Origin: Anaspis maculata
Taxonomy: Eukaryota; Arthropoda; Insecta; Coleoptera; Scraptiidae
Assembly (NCBI GenBank): GCA_949128115.1
Contig: OX421963.1
Coordinates: 54,989,306-55,053,305 of the forward strand
Length of the DNA stretch: 64,000 bases
Direction: 5' to 3'
The first letter of the stretch is position 1; each line of letters opens with the position of its first letter. Positions 11,400 to 22,364 of this stretch are shown here, in pieces. Both the position numbers and the translations under genes were made by a program. The notes beneath the pieces were generated by a model. The model was given only the letters and a program-made list of their open reading frames with translations. It was not told the origin of the DNA and did not search any database.

Positions 11400-12683
11400 A
11401 GATTTAAACATCTCAAACCCCTACAAAAAAATTACTCTACTACGTAGTATAATAGAAATAGGTACCTATTGTACGTCTATGGTGTCTACATGTCAGAGAG
11501 TAAGCGATTCGCACGTTTGTCAATGGAATTTTCAGGAATAAGAATAATCTGCCGATTGATTGGAGACTTGCTCGTTCTGTTTGAAGTCGGATTTAATGTT
11601 GCCTTTTTTAAATGCAGGAGAAGAGATAAGAGAGGAATTACGAATTCCCCGGTAACAATTCTCAGGAATTATCTCCAGCTCCGTTTTTATTCAACTTCAA
11701 TTCTCGCAGGTGCAAAAACGCTTGAGCAGCGGTGGTGGACGGTTTACGTTTGACTTTCATGAAAAGGAGCAGGAAATATTGACTGTTTTTCCTGTGTAAT
11801 TGAAAGCACGCCGGGGAATGCGACACAAAGACTCCACAGACTCGGTTTATTGTCTCGACGGGCTGATGCGGGGCGAAACTTCCTCAGCTGAACGTCGATT
11901 GCTGCGGGATTATCGCACCGCTCGCGCTCTGGAAGTTCTTTTGCGAGTTTCGCCGTGAGACTGGCGCAAAGTCAGCAGGAAAAGAATTTCGTGCGTGGTG
12001 CATGATAAGATTGATAGGTAGATGGTACGGTGTAGGTATCCTTGTATCTTTGAAAAGGTATCGTGCTAACTGCAGACGATCAAGTCTTTTGCTGAACGTT
12101 CATTATGAGGTTCAGTTCATTACTTTTCTTCTTGCTCCTTGTTTAATCCAGTCACGTCACTTGTTGTGTTTGCAGTTTTTTCTCGTCTGAAAAAAGCCAC
12201 CTATCTTATTATTATTGTTTTGGAGTACACCCGAGAGGACACCTCTCTCCTCGCCTCCCTCCCTTTGTTCCCTCTCTTCCCATCCATTCTCCTGAAAATT
12301 AAACGAAAGTTTGAAGTGTGCGTGCAATAAGTACCTACCTAATGATGTACCCACCCGTGGACCTGTATTTAAAGTGGGCGATCTGTATCATTCTGGTAAA
12401 CACGCGGTCTTTCTAGACTCTCATTGCGTTGCAGTGTACAAATGCGGAGCTCTGGATATTTCTAGAGTATACGTGATGGTTTGGCATTGAAATACATGAG
12501 GAGACTTCAACGCTCGATCAAGACACATCTGTCCATTTGGCGGCGGCGCCGGCTCTAGAGCACGGCAGAATTATACGCGAAATGTGTAGGATTTTTTGGG
12601 AGTCGTCGTGAAATCGTATGCCGGGTCACTGTGGAATCTGCTGGAAAACGCATGGAACATTCGAGTTGAATTAGTTGGACCTA
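11400..12683. other. No recognisable gene
   Basis: Unassigned sequence between the direct repeats and the Gypsy relic. It contains a pyrimidine-rich tract at about 12240-12295. No exon with paired splice signals stood out. Confidence 0.4.
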
Positions 12684-12784
12684 TGTAAGGCATCAATTGT
12701 CAGCTCATGAGCAGTCACTGAATTGGAAGCGAACGAGTGCGATAGAAGCGAAGTATAGTACCTGCGATATTTCCAAGCGTAAAT

Positions 12785-14555
12785 AAACTACGCACAAATC
12801 AATACGTCGTTAAAAAAAATCCCTTTTCCAATTTGATGTGAATTTGGATTACTACAATGAATTTGCATTCTGTTTGAAGTGTCAGTTGACTTGATCCTTT
12901 GGCTATCAGTCCAAGGTTTTGCAAGACACTAGATCATTCACATAAATTTTGTACAGGGTGTTCAATAAGACAGTGCTAAATTCCTGAATCGTCAAGAAGC
13001 TCCCGTTCAAAAAAGAATTTTTTTCTCTTGAATTTTCGCCACAAAGAAGACGAGGTAGGCCTTGAAGTACAGGGTAATGTTTGAATTCTCTGCTTATCTC
13101 CTTTATTCACAGGAGCACAAAAAATCATCTTTTTGATTTTGCATGGATAACAGTTTTCCTTGTTGACCGATTTTAAAAATTTGCGGCTCATATTGAAGCT
13201 AAAACTATAGGTAAAAAGACCTGAGGATCAGAATTGACTCAAGATAAACATTCAGAGCCAAGGGCTCAATGGAATGTGGCCCAAATTTTAAACGCCGTCG
13301 ACAGCGCGTTTAGGAGAAGGATTTGCTGATAGCCACGTTCCTTTCGAATAAATCATTTATTCTGAATACATTGAAGTCTTTCGTTCCTGTCCTAGCTAAG
13401 AATTGTGTAGGTGGAGAAATTCATTTGCAACTGCATGTTCAAGGAGGAGAAACAGTCCCTTGTTCACCTGAAATTGGTCGTAGCCAACACTACGAAAATA
13501 AAAACAATGAATCATCCAAACTGGTTTGTCCATTACTCATTGTTTTGATTTTAGTAGCCTTGGTTACGACCAATTCAAGGTGATCAGGGGGCTGTTTCTT
13601 TTTCTTAATTATGCAGTTGTAATGGGGCCTTGCACTGCCACTTTCACACACCGAGGGCGCCACACCCGTTGGGGGGCAAATTCGACAATTTTGACGGCGT
13701 TGACGCTTCAGCGACCGACGTCCGTCATTTTATGTCTTGATTTGAAATTTGGATAACCTCTGTTTCTTGCTTGACGTCTCCAGTCACTGTCAGTTACTGG
13801 TCAAACTACTCAAACTCCCCTGTTTTTCCCGTCGTTACGGCCGCTTCATCGAAGTAGGCGCCCCCTACAGTAGTGGCGACCTCACGTTGAGTTTTTCAAT
13901 TGCAAGGCCCCATTGGATTCCTTCACCTACAATTTTTGGCTAGGACAAGCAAGAAAAACCTCAATGTATCCAGAATGAATGAGATCTTCGAAAGAAAAGT
14001 GGCTTTTAGCTTATCCTTTCCCCAAACGAGCTGTAGACGGCGTTCAAGATTTGGGCCAACTTTTATTGAGCACTTGATTCTGAATGTTTGTTTCGAGTCA
14101 ATTCTGATCCCCAGGTCTTATTACCTTAAGTTTTAGTTCCAATATAAGCCGCAAATTTTCAAAATCGGTCAAGGGTGAAAAAAGTTATCCATGCAAAACC
14201 AAGAAGATGATTTCTTTGTGCTCACCCTGTAAATAAAGGAGATAAGCAGAGAATTCAACGACTCTGTACTTCAAGGCCTACCTCGTCTTCTTTCTGGTAA
14301 AAATTCAAGAGAAAAAAATTCTTTTTCGAACGGGAGCTTCTTGACGATTCAGAAATTTTACACTGTCTTATTGAACACTCTGTACAAAATTTATGTGGAT
14401 TATCTAGTGCCTTGCAAAACCACGGACTGATAGCCAAGGGATGAAGTCAACGGACACTTTAAACAGAATACAAATTCATTGTAGTAATTCAAATTTACAT
14501 CAAATTGAAAAAGAGCAAAAAATTTTGGAACGACGTATTGATTTGTGCGTAGTTT
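12785..14555. mobile_element. Palindrome D, inserted in the Gypsy LTR
   Basis: The ends are AAACTACGCACAAATCAATA and its mirror, flanked by AAT at 12782-12784 and 14556-14558. The arms (about 12785-13510 and 13530-14555) pair with modest divergence. The flanks join two parts of an LTR: compare ATATTTCCAAGCG and ATTATTGGCGTG here with the matching stretch in the solo LTR near 31820. ACAGGGTG occurs near 12954 and in the opposite arm near 14226. It does not start with TAGT, so it is kept apart from the A/B/C/F/H/N group. A 294-bp MITE sits in the right arm. Confidence 0.78.
13621..13914. mobile_element. 294-bp MITE inside palindrome D
   Basis: Terminal inverted repeats AATGGGGCCTTGCA and TGCAAGGCCCCATT (14 bp, perfect). 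It interrupts the right arm of D between GCAGTTGT and GGATTCC, which are adjacent in the mirror arm near 13425. The interior is GC-richer, with GGCGCC boxes. The target duplication is unclear. Confidence 0.65.
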
Positions 14556-14658
14556 AATTATTGGCGTGTATTTATTGAAGTACGCAGTAATGAATGGTGT
14601 GTGTTATAAAACGATCGTCTCAATTATAAACGGACCCGTACGCGAAATACTTAACATT

Positions 14659-14674
14659 TGGTGTCAGAAAGCGG
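14659..14674 (+). promoter_or_regulatory. Primer-binding site of the Gypsy relic
   Basis: TGGTGTCAGAAAGCGG follows the LTR end directly. TGGTGTCAGAAGCGG is a common Gypsy-group primer-binding site; here one extra A is present. Confidence 0.7.
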
Positions 14675-14739
14675 TATAATTGAGAGTAATTTGACCTGCG
14701 ACTACAGGACGTTCGGAACATTTGTGATTTGGTAAATGT

Positions 14740-16740
14740 CGGAGACGAGAAGCATGTCGAAGACAGGAGTCGAAGACACTTTGGCGAGCATCATGGCGAT
14801 GATACAGGAACAAAATAATATTTTGATTTTGATTCTTGTCCATTTGGATTTAGTAATGAAGGATTTTCTCTTGGGGTAGATTTTTGGACACAAATAAGTA
14901 AAAACTCTAGGTATTTGCCGACGTTTCGATTTAATTAAAATCTTTTTCAAGGCTGTAACAAAATGATGTGCAATCAGGTGAAACAGATAATCAAAGAGAC
15001 CAGACAGTTCTTACCGAATGACCTATTTACTTTAAATAATTATTGAATGAATTATAACTGACATTCTTGTGCAGTAAACTGCTTAACAAGTCAGGCAGGA
15101 ACTAAATAAAATACCATTCCTGCCTGACTTGTTAAGCAGTTTACTGCACAAAAATGTCAGTTATAATTTATTCAATAATTATTCAAGGTAAATAGGTCAT
15201 GAGGTAAGAACTGTCTGGTCTCTTTGATTATCTGTTTCACCTGATTGCACATCATTTTGTTACAGCCTTGAAAAAGATTTTAATTAAATCGAAACGTCGG
15301 CAAATACCTAGAGTTTTTACTTATTTGTGTCCAAAAATCTACCCCAAGAGAAAATCCTACATTACAAAATAATATTTTACAAGAACAGAAAAATAAACGC
15401 GCCGAAGAGAAAGAAGAATTGAAAAATATTTTCCAAGAACAGGAAAAGAAACGCGTCGAAAGGCGTCGAAGAGCGTCGAGAAGACAAGGCAGAACTGAAG
15501 AATCTTCTAGAAGGGCAGGAGCAGGAATTGAGAAACCTGTTAGAAGAACAGGGAAGGGAACGCCTGGAGGAAAGGAATGAAATATTAGCCGTTGTGGAAC
15601 AACGCAAGCGATACCTTGACGGCAATGTCAGCAGGAAGCTAGCAGAAAAATTGCAACCATGGAAGCAAACATGGTGCAGCTAGAACGACGTGTCCAGAGT
15701 ATCGCCGTAGGTAATACGGTGACCCCGATGGCAGCTTTGGCAGGTATTCATCGTGTGAAACTGCCAAACTTCGATGTACAAAGCTCATAGACGACCTACA
15801 AGAGGCAATTTGACGTTGTCGCCGAGGTGAACGGATGAAATGACGAAGATAAAGCTAAGGCACTCATCCTTGCTTTTAAAGGTCCAGCGTTGAAGCTGCT
15901 GCAGACGCTTCCGGAGAGTGAGCAGAAAGAAAGACTCACAAAAGCTTATCAAGGTTCTGGAACTCCGCTATGGGGATTATCGCGTTCGGCACGTTCACCA
16001 AGTCAATTTTTCGGCAAAAACGCAGAGAAGCGGAGAGAGCCTACAGGTATTTGCAGCTTATGTCCAAAGGCTAGCTCTTCTAGCGTACCCAATGTACCCA
16101 GCGCACGTCTTGACAGACATCATAAGAGATAACTTCGTCCATGGAATTCGAGACCAAGACCTGCATGAGATGCTGATGATTAAAAATCCAGTCGACATCA
16201 GCGACGCACTAATTCAGGCGGTCTGCATTGAGGCAGTCAAAGATATGTGCAGTCGTCAAGTCAAGGCAGTGGGCGTTGAGGAACTCGGAGGTTCATATAT
16301 TGTCGAGAAATCGATCGAGGAGATGTGTGGGGAAATCCTCAACGCTTTGTCTTGGAACAGATTCCGAGGCGTGCCAAGAGCTGGAGGAAGATCGCGTTGC
16401 TTCGGCTGTGGGAGATCGGGACATCTTCGTCGAGACTGCAGGCAATGGTCGAGTTCAGCAGATCGTTCCATTGCGGAACGGGAACTGCTGATCGAGAAAG
16501 TCACCAACCGAGAGAAAGTAATCGTAGAAGAGGAAGACCACGTTGCTTCGAATATGGAGAGGACGGACATCTGCAGCGTGATTGCTGGCAACGGTACCGT
16601 TCAGCAAACCGTTCCATGTTGGAACAAGGAGCTGCTGATCGAAGAAGTCAACATCGTCCTTGAAGGAGTCATGGCAATGATAACACGGGTGGTCTTTCTC
16701 GAAAACCATGCAACGAGGACTGTAGGCACGGCAAGAGGGT
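14740..16740 (+). pseudogene. Gypsy gag, frameshifted and interrupted
   Basis: It begins near 14755 with MSKTGVEDTLASIMAMIQEQ, is cut by a 539-bp insertion at 14825-15363, then continues as a highly charged Gln/Glu/Lys coiled coil (15370-15640). After frameshifts it gives a capsid-like region (residues similar to DKAKALILAFKGPALKLLQT at about 15850-15905, then QRSGESLQVFAAYVQRLALL). A zinc knuckle CFGCGRSGHLRRDC (C-x2-C-x4-H-x4-C) lies at 16398-16439. Directly downstream the knuckle module is repeated in tandem with an offset of 146 bp (16544-16585), now in another frame and with the second Cys changed to Tyr. Gag would package the element RNA in the cytoplasm; this copy is dead. Confidence 0.8.
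14825..15363. mobile_element. Inverted-repeat insertion M in gag (Penelope-like?)
   Basis: Flanked by a 15-bp direct repeat ACAAAATAATATTTT (14810-14824 and 15364-15378) that rejoins the gag frame. From 14853 the insert is a near-perfect hairpin with arms of about 240 bp and a turn near 15105. Each arm carries AAAAAGATTTTAATTAAATC followed by GAAACGTCGG. The layout of helix plus GAAAC followed by GTC resembles the degenerate hammerhead-ribozyme motifs in Penelope-like element terminal repeats, and inverted terminal pieces with long target duplications also occur in that group. This identity is an inference. Confidence 0.55.
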
Positions 16741-16751
16741 GAACCAGCAGA

Positions 16752-16940
16752 GTGGGAACGTCGAAATCAAGGCGATTGTCGTTGACCCCCCCAAAGCAAT
16801 GGACTACGGCTGAGCTCAAGAAGGAGCAGCGTGAGGACCCAGCCATCGGTACGCTTGCTGAAAGAAAGAAACTTGGCCAGGGCAGACCAGAGTGGGCCAA
16901 GATCTCTGATGACTCAAGAAGTTCGCAGTTTTGTAACATT
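16752..16940 (+). pseudogene. Gypsy pol scrap (pre-integrase region)
   Basis: The frame reads KQWTTAELKKEQREDPAIGT and LAERKKLGQGRPEWAKISDD. This spacing (EQ..DP.I......G.RP.W..IS) is what precedes the integrase zinc domain in Gypsy polyproteins. It lies only about 50 bp after gag, so protease, RT and RNase H have been deleted. The sequence ends shortly after with no integrase. Confidence 0.6.
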
Positions 16941-16979
16941 TTTGTTTTTTGTCATATCCGAGGTGATATCTATTAGGTA

Positions 16980-17258
16980 CTGAATAAGTCTACTTTCGCT
17001 AAGATTTTTTGATCCCTCAAACGTCTTAAATAAATCCACCTTGCTTAACGTAGGCTCCGACTCGGCGAGACTCTACACTACTTCTACTTATTCTTTATTG
17101 AAAGTCATGAGCTTACTGAACTTTGCCGATGTGGGGAAATGCAAAATGCGAGTGAATTTTGAATTATTGCTCTTTTGTTTCTAATTTTTTTTCATGCTTA
17201 GGTACCGTCAAAAAAAATCCTAGGTTGGCCGCACAATCACAAATCGTGCGGCGATTTG
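16980..17258. other. No recognisable feature
   Basis: Short spacer. A small hairpin CCGCAC...GTGCGG lies at about 17229-17252, just before element B. Confidence 0.4.
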
Positions 17259-17261
17259 TTG

Positions 17262-19140
17262 TAGTCCGGGGGCATAGGGTCAATAAAGGCTTGGCCGTGT
17301 GCAGCTTCGTGAAGATATATAGGGATATGTCTTAATCGATTCCTGGGCGATCAAGGACCATGAAAAATTATGGTGGAATATGGACATCTGCTGCAGGCAA
17401 ATGTGGTGGAGGCGCCAAAATGGGCTTCATCTGATGATAAGAAACTGGCTGTAGCTCGTTTGTTTTTAAACGGATTTTAACATCTGAAACATCATTTTGT
17501 AGACAAAAAAATTCTCGTCTTATTTCATGCGTAAATTTACAAACGTCATTTCGGGAAACTGTCAAAATTGTCTCCATAAGATATGCTAAATTCCGGCCTT
17601 TTTTCAAGGTTATCTGATATTTTTTAAACTTGGCAGTATTATAGATCTTGAGGTGCCCTTTCTGAATTTCCACTTTTCCACTTCGTATATTTGCCGTTTT
17701 GGCCGCCATATTGGGAAGATGGCGCCTAAAAAACAGTTTTTTGTCAATATCTTCATTTCAGTCAATGTGAGGTGGAAGCGTTTGTATGCGAATGGAAGCT
17801 TATTCAATTCTCTACAATTTGACACTTTACTCGTGTACGTGCTATTTCCGGTTCTTGGGTTATGGCTTCCAGAGCTCCCTGAAGCATCAACTTTTGTCAT
17901 CCAATCAGCATGTCAAGTTGAGCTTAGCTCCACGTGGCAGTCAAATTAACTATAAATAATGATGAATTGTCAACCACAGACCATTAATATCCAGAAAATT
18001 GATCATGGTAACGGTTGCTATGCAACTACAGGGTGAACTCTAAGGGAAAATTGACTTTGAGAAGGTGTAGCTTGAGAACCGTAAGTTGCACATGAGTGAT
18101 CCATATGTCAAATTATAGAGAATTTAATAGACCTTCACTTTTTATATGAATTCTAAAATTGCATGACGCATTTCCAAAAAAAAAAATTGAAAATGTTTTT
18201 TTTGGGCGCCATTTTTTCACAATTATTGCCAGAACAGCAAAGATACGAAGTGGAAAAGTGGATATTCTGAATAATGACCCCAAATTTCATCATGATAATG
18301 AGTTTCGAATGTATCTGATATCCTTCAAATGCTATATTACCTTTATTTCTTTCTAAAGTCAGTTTGCTTCCACAGTTCACCCTGTAATTACACAAATAAC
18401 ATCACCATGATCGATTTTCTAAATTTTTATCATCTATGGTTTATGGCCAAGAGCTATTGATGGGTTATTTGCCTACTACATGACGGTGGTATCAATTTAA
18501 CATGCTGATTGAATGCCGAAAGTTGATGCTTCCGGAAGTTCTGAAAGCTCTAACTCAAGAACCGCGAATCGCACATGAGTGACTGATATGTCAAATTGTA
18601 GATATTGGAATGGGCTTTCCTCCGCATACATACATTTCAATCTTGAGTCAGTTGAATTCAAGATATTAACAAAAAACTGTTTTTTGGGCGCCATCTTTTC
18701 AATATGGTGGCCAAAACGGTAGAGATACGAAGTGGAAAAGTGAAAATTCAGAAAGGGCACCTCAAGATCTATAATACTGCCAAGTTTCAAAAATATCGGA
18801 TAACCTTCAAAAAAGGGCGGAATTTAGCATGTCTTATAATAACAGTTTTGACAGTTTCACGAAATGACGTTTGTAAATTCAGGTATGAAATAAGAAGAGA
18901 TTTTTTTTGTCTACAAAATGACGTTCCAGATGTTGAAATCCGTTGAAAAACAAACGAGCTACAGCCAGTTTCTTATTACCAGATAAAGCCCATTTTGGCG
19001 CCTCCACCATATTTGCCTGCAGTAGATACGAATATTCCACCATAATTTTTCATGGTCCTTGATCCCCCAGGAATCGACTCAGACATAACTCTATATATCT
19101 TCACGAAGCTGCACACGGCACGACCTATGCCCCCATACTA
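17262..19140. mobile_element. Element B: intact copy of the A family (1879 bp)
   Basis: The ends are TAGTCCGGGGGCATAGGG and the mirror of TAGTATGGGGGCATAGGT. The 3-bp target repeat TTG stands at 17259-17261 and 19141-19143. The arms (17262-18200 and 18205-19140) pair imperfectly. It is inverted relative to copy A and shows what A looked like before its two insertions. YY1-like CGCCATNTT sites: 17716-17724 (reverse), 18207-18215 and 18689-18697. ACAGGGTG near 18026 and, reversed, near 18378. No transposase. Confidence 0.9.
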
Positions 19141-19143
19141 TTG

Positions 19144-20069
19144 GGGCCCCCATATACTACAAAAAAAATTGCCTGCGACGCTTTACCGAAAGGCGATAAC
19201 GTGAATATATACCTTTTCGCCACCGCAAGAACCGTCAGTTCCTGCGGGGGGCCCCAATTTTGAAGTTACGTCACTGCCGCTTCAAGGAAAACTAATAAAC
19301 AAAGTCAATGGCTTATTAAGGTAAATCTTATGAAGCTACGTGAATAATATTTACTTACCTACTCTATTATTGGCAGCGTGAAAAATATCGTCAGAGAATA
19401 TCGTGGTACCTACGTTATGATTAGCCGGTGATAAACGCTGTGAAAGACATGATGAACGATGCATGCCGGGGCAATACGCACTGGCTGATGGTGTCCCTTT
19501 GCCGTACGTGTAGTTACTTTTGCAAAGTGGAATTTTATGTTTCGCTGTAAAGTATCAAAAGACGTTTCAAATAAAACCGAAAAAACTTCTGTCTGAGGGG
19601 ATCGTTGATTTTTGGGCGTGGTCGCGGCATGCATCCCTGAAATGCTCTCTCTGACGTAACAGGTTGTTGTGTTTTTCGCTCTGGACTGCTGATGCTGACA
19701 TTATCCTCCGTCCTTGCGCTGAGTAAAATTTAATGAATATGAAAATACTCTTTAGCTTCAGTTGATAAAACACTTTTTGAAGTTTAGCCAAACAGTGTAT
19801 GCCCAAAATAAGCCTTGCCTTTTATTTGATACCGACGCTCCATAACTAGGCACTAGGCATAGATAAGCTGAGCCGCATAAGGATTTAATTAGTTGCAGCA
19901 GTTGCGTTGCAAGCAACCTTATGGTAAAAATCGGTTGTGTCACCCCAAAACTCCCCCGACGAGTAGCAAGGAATGAATGGAAATTTTAAATTTTATTGAG
20001 ACGTCCCTTCGGGTGGAAAGTTAGCATTTGAGAAAAAGATTGCAGAATTGAGATATTTTTTCTAATAAT
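19144..20069. other. No recognisable gene
   Basis: Directly right of B the sequence TTGGGGCCCCC (19141 on) faces GGGGGGCCCCAA at about 19245-19256, a possible 116-bp hairpin element. The rest shows nothing I can name. Confidence 0.35.
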
Positions 20070-20690
20070 TTGAGTCAGGTCTCGATAACGATAAGCTAGG
20101 CCGGTTACTTATTTTAAAGTGAGAAACTTTCGGAAAACTCAAAGAATTTTGAGAGAAATTGCCTGAAAATGTCCAAGAATCACTTACACCCTTTGTTTAA
20201 AAAAAGTTGGTATAAATCTGTTCACAAGCTAAGGAAGTTAGAAATTTGCAGTTTTCCATTATAGGAACCAATTATGTAGAAAGAAAAGCGAGTCAGACGC
20301 CATTCAGACGCATTGGTACATGAATGAAGGTGAACGATCTGGGAGCTGGCACCATAGAAAGATTGAAAATAAATTAGGTACAGAAAATTGAAAATTTGAA
20401 TTTTCCGGAAAAACCTCAAATCTTTTTCCAAATCATCTTATTATGAAGATCGTCAATTACGACGTCATTTTGAGCTCCATCATTCAAGTCCGGTTTCGAT
20501 AACCCAGGCCTCAACCCAGGCCTGTTTTACATTTTCAACAGGGAAATTCCCCAAAAATTGTAAATAAAATTATTAGAAAATGTTCAAGAGCCAGTTATCT
20601 CTTGTTTAAAAAAAATGGTGAAAATCTGTTCACGGGATAAAACGTCAGAAAATTTGCAGTTTTTCAAGAGACAAATAAATAAATAATAGT
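20070..20690 (+). repeat. Diverged tandem duplication, period about 410 bp
   Basis: Sequence from about 20080 (TCTCGATAACGATAAGC, then TTTGTTTAAAAAAAGTTGGT and GAAATTTGCAGTTTTCCA) recurs from about 20490 (TTTCGATAACCCAGGC, then TTGTTTAAAAAAAATGGTG and GAAAATTTGCAGTTTTTCA). Copies are old. Confidence 0.5.
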
Positions 20691-20828
20691 ATATTATATA
20701 CCAAGGTTGAGAAAGTATTATTATAGCTGAAGCGCCAGTTTAGATCCCGAAGCGCAGCTGAGCTGAAGGCGCTGAAGCCACAGAATAAAGCTATAATAAT
20801 TTTCTCAACCGTGGTTTATATAGTATTT
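20687..20828. mobile_element. MITE, about 142 bp
   Basis: Inverted termini of about 40 bp: left TATATACCAAGGTTGAGAAA, then TTATTATAGCT; right mirrored as CCACGGTTGAGAAAATTATT. The loop is GC-richer (GAAGCGCC...GGCGCTGAAG). No coding content. Confidence 0.65.
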
Positions 20829-21001
20829 TTTTTTTTACTACTAGAAAATCGCCATCCTAATTCAGGGAGAGGTTAATAATGATGCACTTCACAGCTAGTA
20901 GTGAAAAAATACATTTATTAATCTTCTGCTGCAGTGGTAACACAAATATGACACGTCAATAGTAACTAGTAGGTACTTGAACAAGATCTTCACAAAATAT
21001 C

Positions 21002-21186
21002 TATATCCCATACACTTCCTATTTTCAGTAGAATGACTTTTTGGATCAAAAATAAAGTGACAAGCTGGGGGGCTATCAGCAGCCATCAGTGGTACTCTCC
21101 CTGCGCTCCAGCTTGTCACTTTATTTTAGCTCCAAAAAGTCATTCTCGAGGTCATTCTACTGAAAATAGAAAGTGTATGGGATATA
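21002..21186. mobile_element. MITE G, copy 1 (185 bp)
   Basis: Long inverted repeats starting TATATCCCATACACTT and including TCAGTAGAATGACTTTTTGG and ATAAAGTGACAAGCTGG; mirrored at the right end. A duplicated GTCATTCT in the right arm adds a few bases. A TA dinucleotide lies at each end, consistent with a Tc1/mariner-type MITE. Related copies lie at 29532 and 54449. Confidence 0.8.
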
Positions 21187-21189
21187 CAA

Positions 21190-22364
21190 AAACACCTATA
21201 TCCATGTCACACAAATGTACGAAACACGAATAAACAATATAAAAATGACTCTGTCACGGACCGTCGAGGAACTCATCAAACATCAAACTCCGCCAGACTC
21301 TAAAAACAAAACAATGAGATGACAACAGCGTCTTCTCTTCAACTTTGAATTGAAGGATACTTGTAACACGGCACAACTCAGGAAGTACTGAGGTAGTCGA
21401 CTGAACAGCCTGCACCCTGCGACCCTGCGTAAAAAGGTGATTTTTCGTAAAATTTGTGTTTGTGAGCCAAAGGTTTTTTTTGTCTGTCTTATGCCATGAC
21501 TGTACAATCTCCATTCAAAGTGAATTTCGATTTATTTGGTGATTAGATAAAAACTTGGAAACCGTGGATCCGATTTCGAAAACTTTCCCTCCAAAAATTA
21601 ATTCAATTTTTTCTCCAAATTTCATTCCCAGCATGTCTGCACCTGAAATAAATATTTCGTGGAGCTCACCGCATGTCAAAGTTTGCACGGCAGATTTTTT
21701 AAATCCACGGAATGTTCTAATTTCATTTTGAAGAAGTTACCGTTTGAAAACCGGAACCGTGCCGATTTTGAAAATGGGTCTACACAATGCCCAATCTGAT
21801 ATAATTTCGATTACAATTTGACTTTTTCGAAAAAAGCCGATCCCCGAGCAGGAATGAATTTTTGAGTGGAGTCCTGCATCAAAAGCGAGTCGTCCTGGTC
21901 AAAATATGGGCTAGAAGCCCTCTCGAGTGGCGACGGCTAAGAGAAATTTTGAAAATTCATAACGCTCGACTGGAAATGGTGGAAGATTGTAACTGCAGAC
22001 TTAATTTGACTCCTTTGTTTTGTTGCTTTCTGCCAGATTTGGTCCCAATCCATTGGATAGATTTTGAATAATTAAATGGTAATAGTTTTGAATTTTGACA
22101 TTTTCCATTATTTGACAGATGACAGATAGGGCAATACTTCTGACTGTTCTGAATACAGTTTTTTTATGAGCTTTCGAACGACATATTGCAAGTCAAGCTC
22201 CGTGAGATATGGCTTTTCAAGTTTTTGTCATTTTTTGATAGTGACAATTCCGTAAGACAGATGACAGCCAAAACTAATGGGCTCATTCGACGGTGAAACC
22301 CTGTGTACCCAATTTCAGCATTCGGAGTGTTTCAAAAAAATCATCATCATATATAGGTTGTTCA
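21190..22364. other. No recognisable gene
   Basis: Unassigned sequence before element F. Short frames only, with no family motifs. Confidence 0.4.

Larger units (their letters stand above)
12684..16940 (+). mobile_element. Gypsy-type LTR retrotransposon relic
   Basis: Plus-strand relic consisting of an LTR end (split by palindrome D), a primer-binding site (14659-14674), a frameshifted gag with a zinc knuckle, and a short piece of pol from just before the integrase. RT, RNase H, most of the integrase and the 3' LTR are missing. A large internal deletion is inferred, because gag is followed within about 50 bp by the pre-integrase piece. The LTR start at 12684 (TGTAAG) is a guess; the LTR end at about 14656 (TTAACA) is firmer, as it precedes the PBS and resembles the end of the solo LTR at 31540-31926. 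Confidence 0.75.

Noticed and set aside
17368..17709. Frames of about 60-110 codons repeated in the arms of elements A and B (MAAKTANIRS type)
   Set aside because: They occur in every arm because the arms are inverted copies, they run into the element ends, and they show no domain. Likely passive openness.
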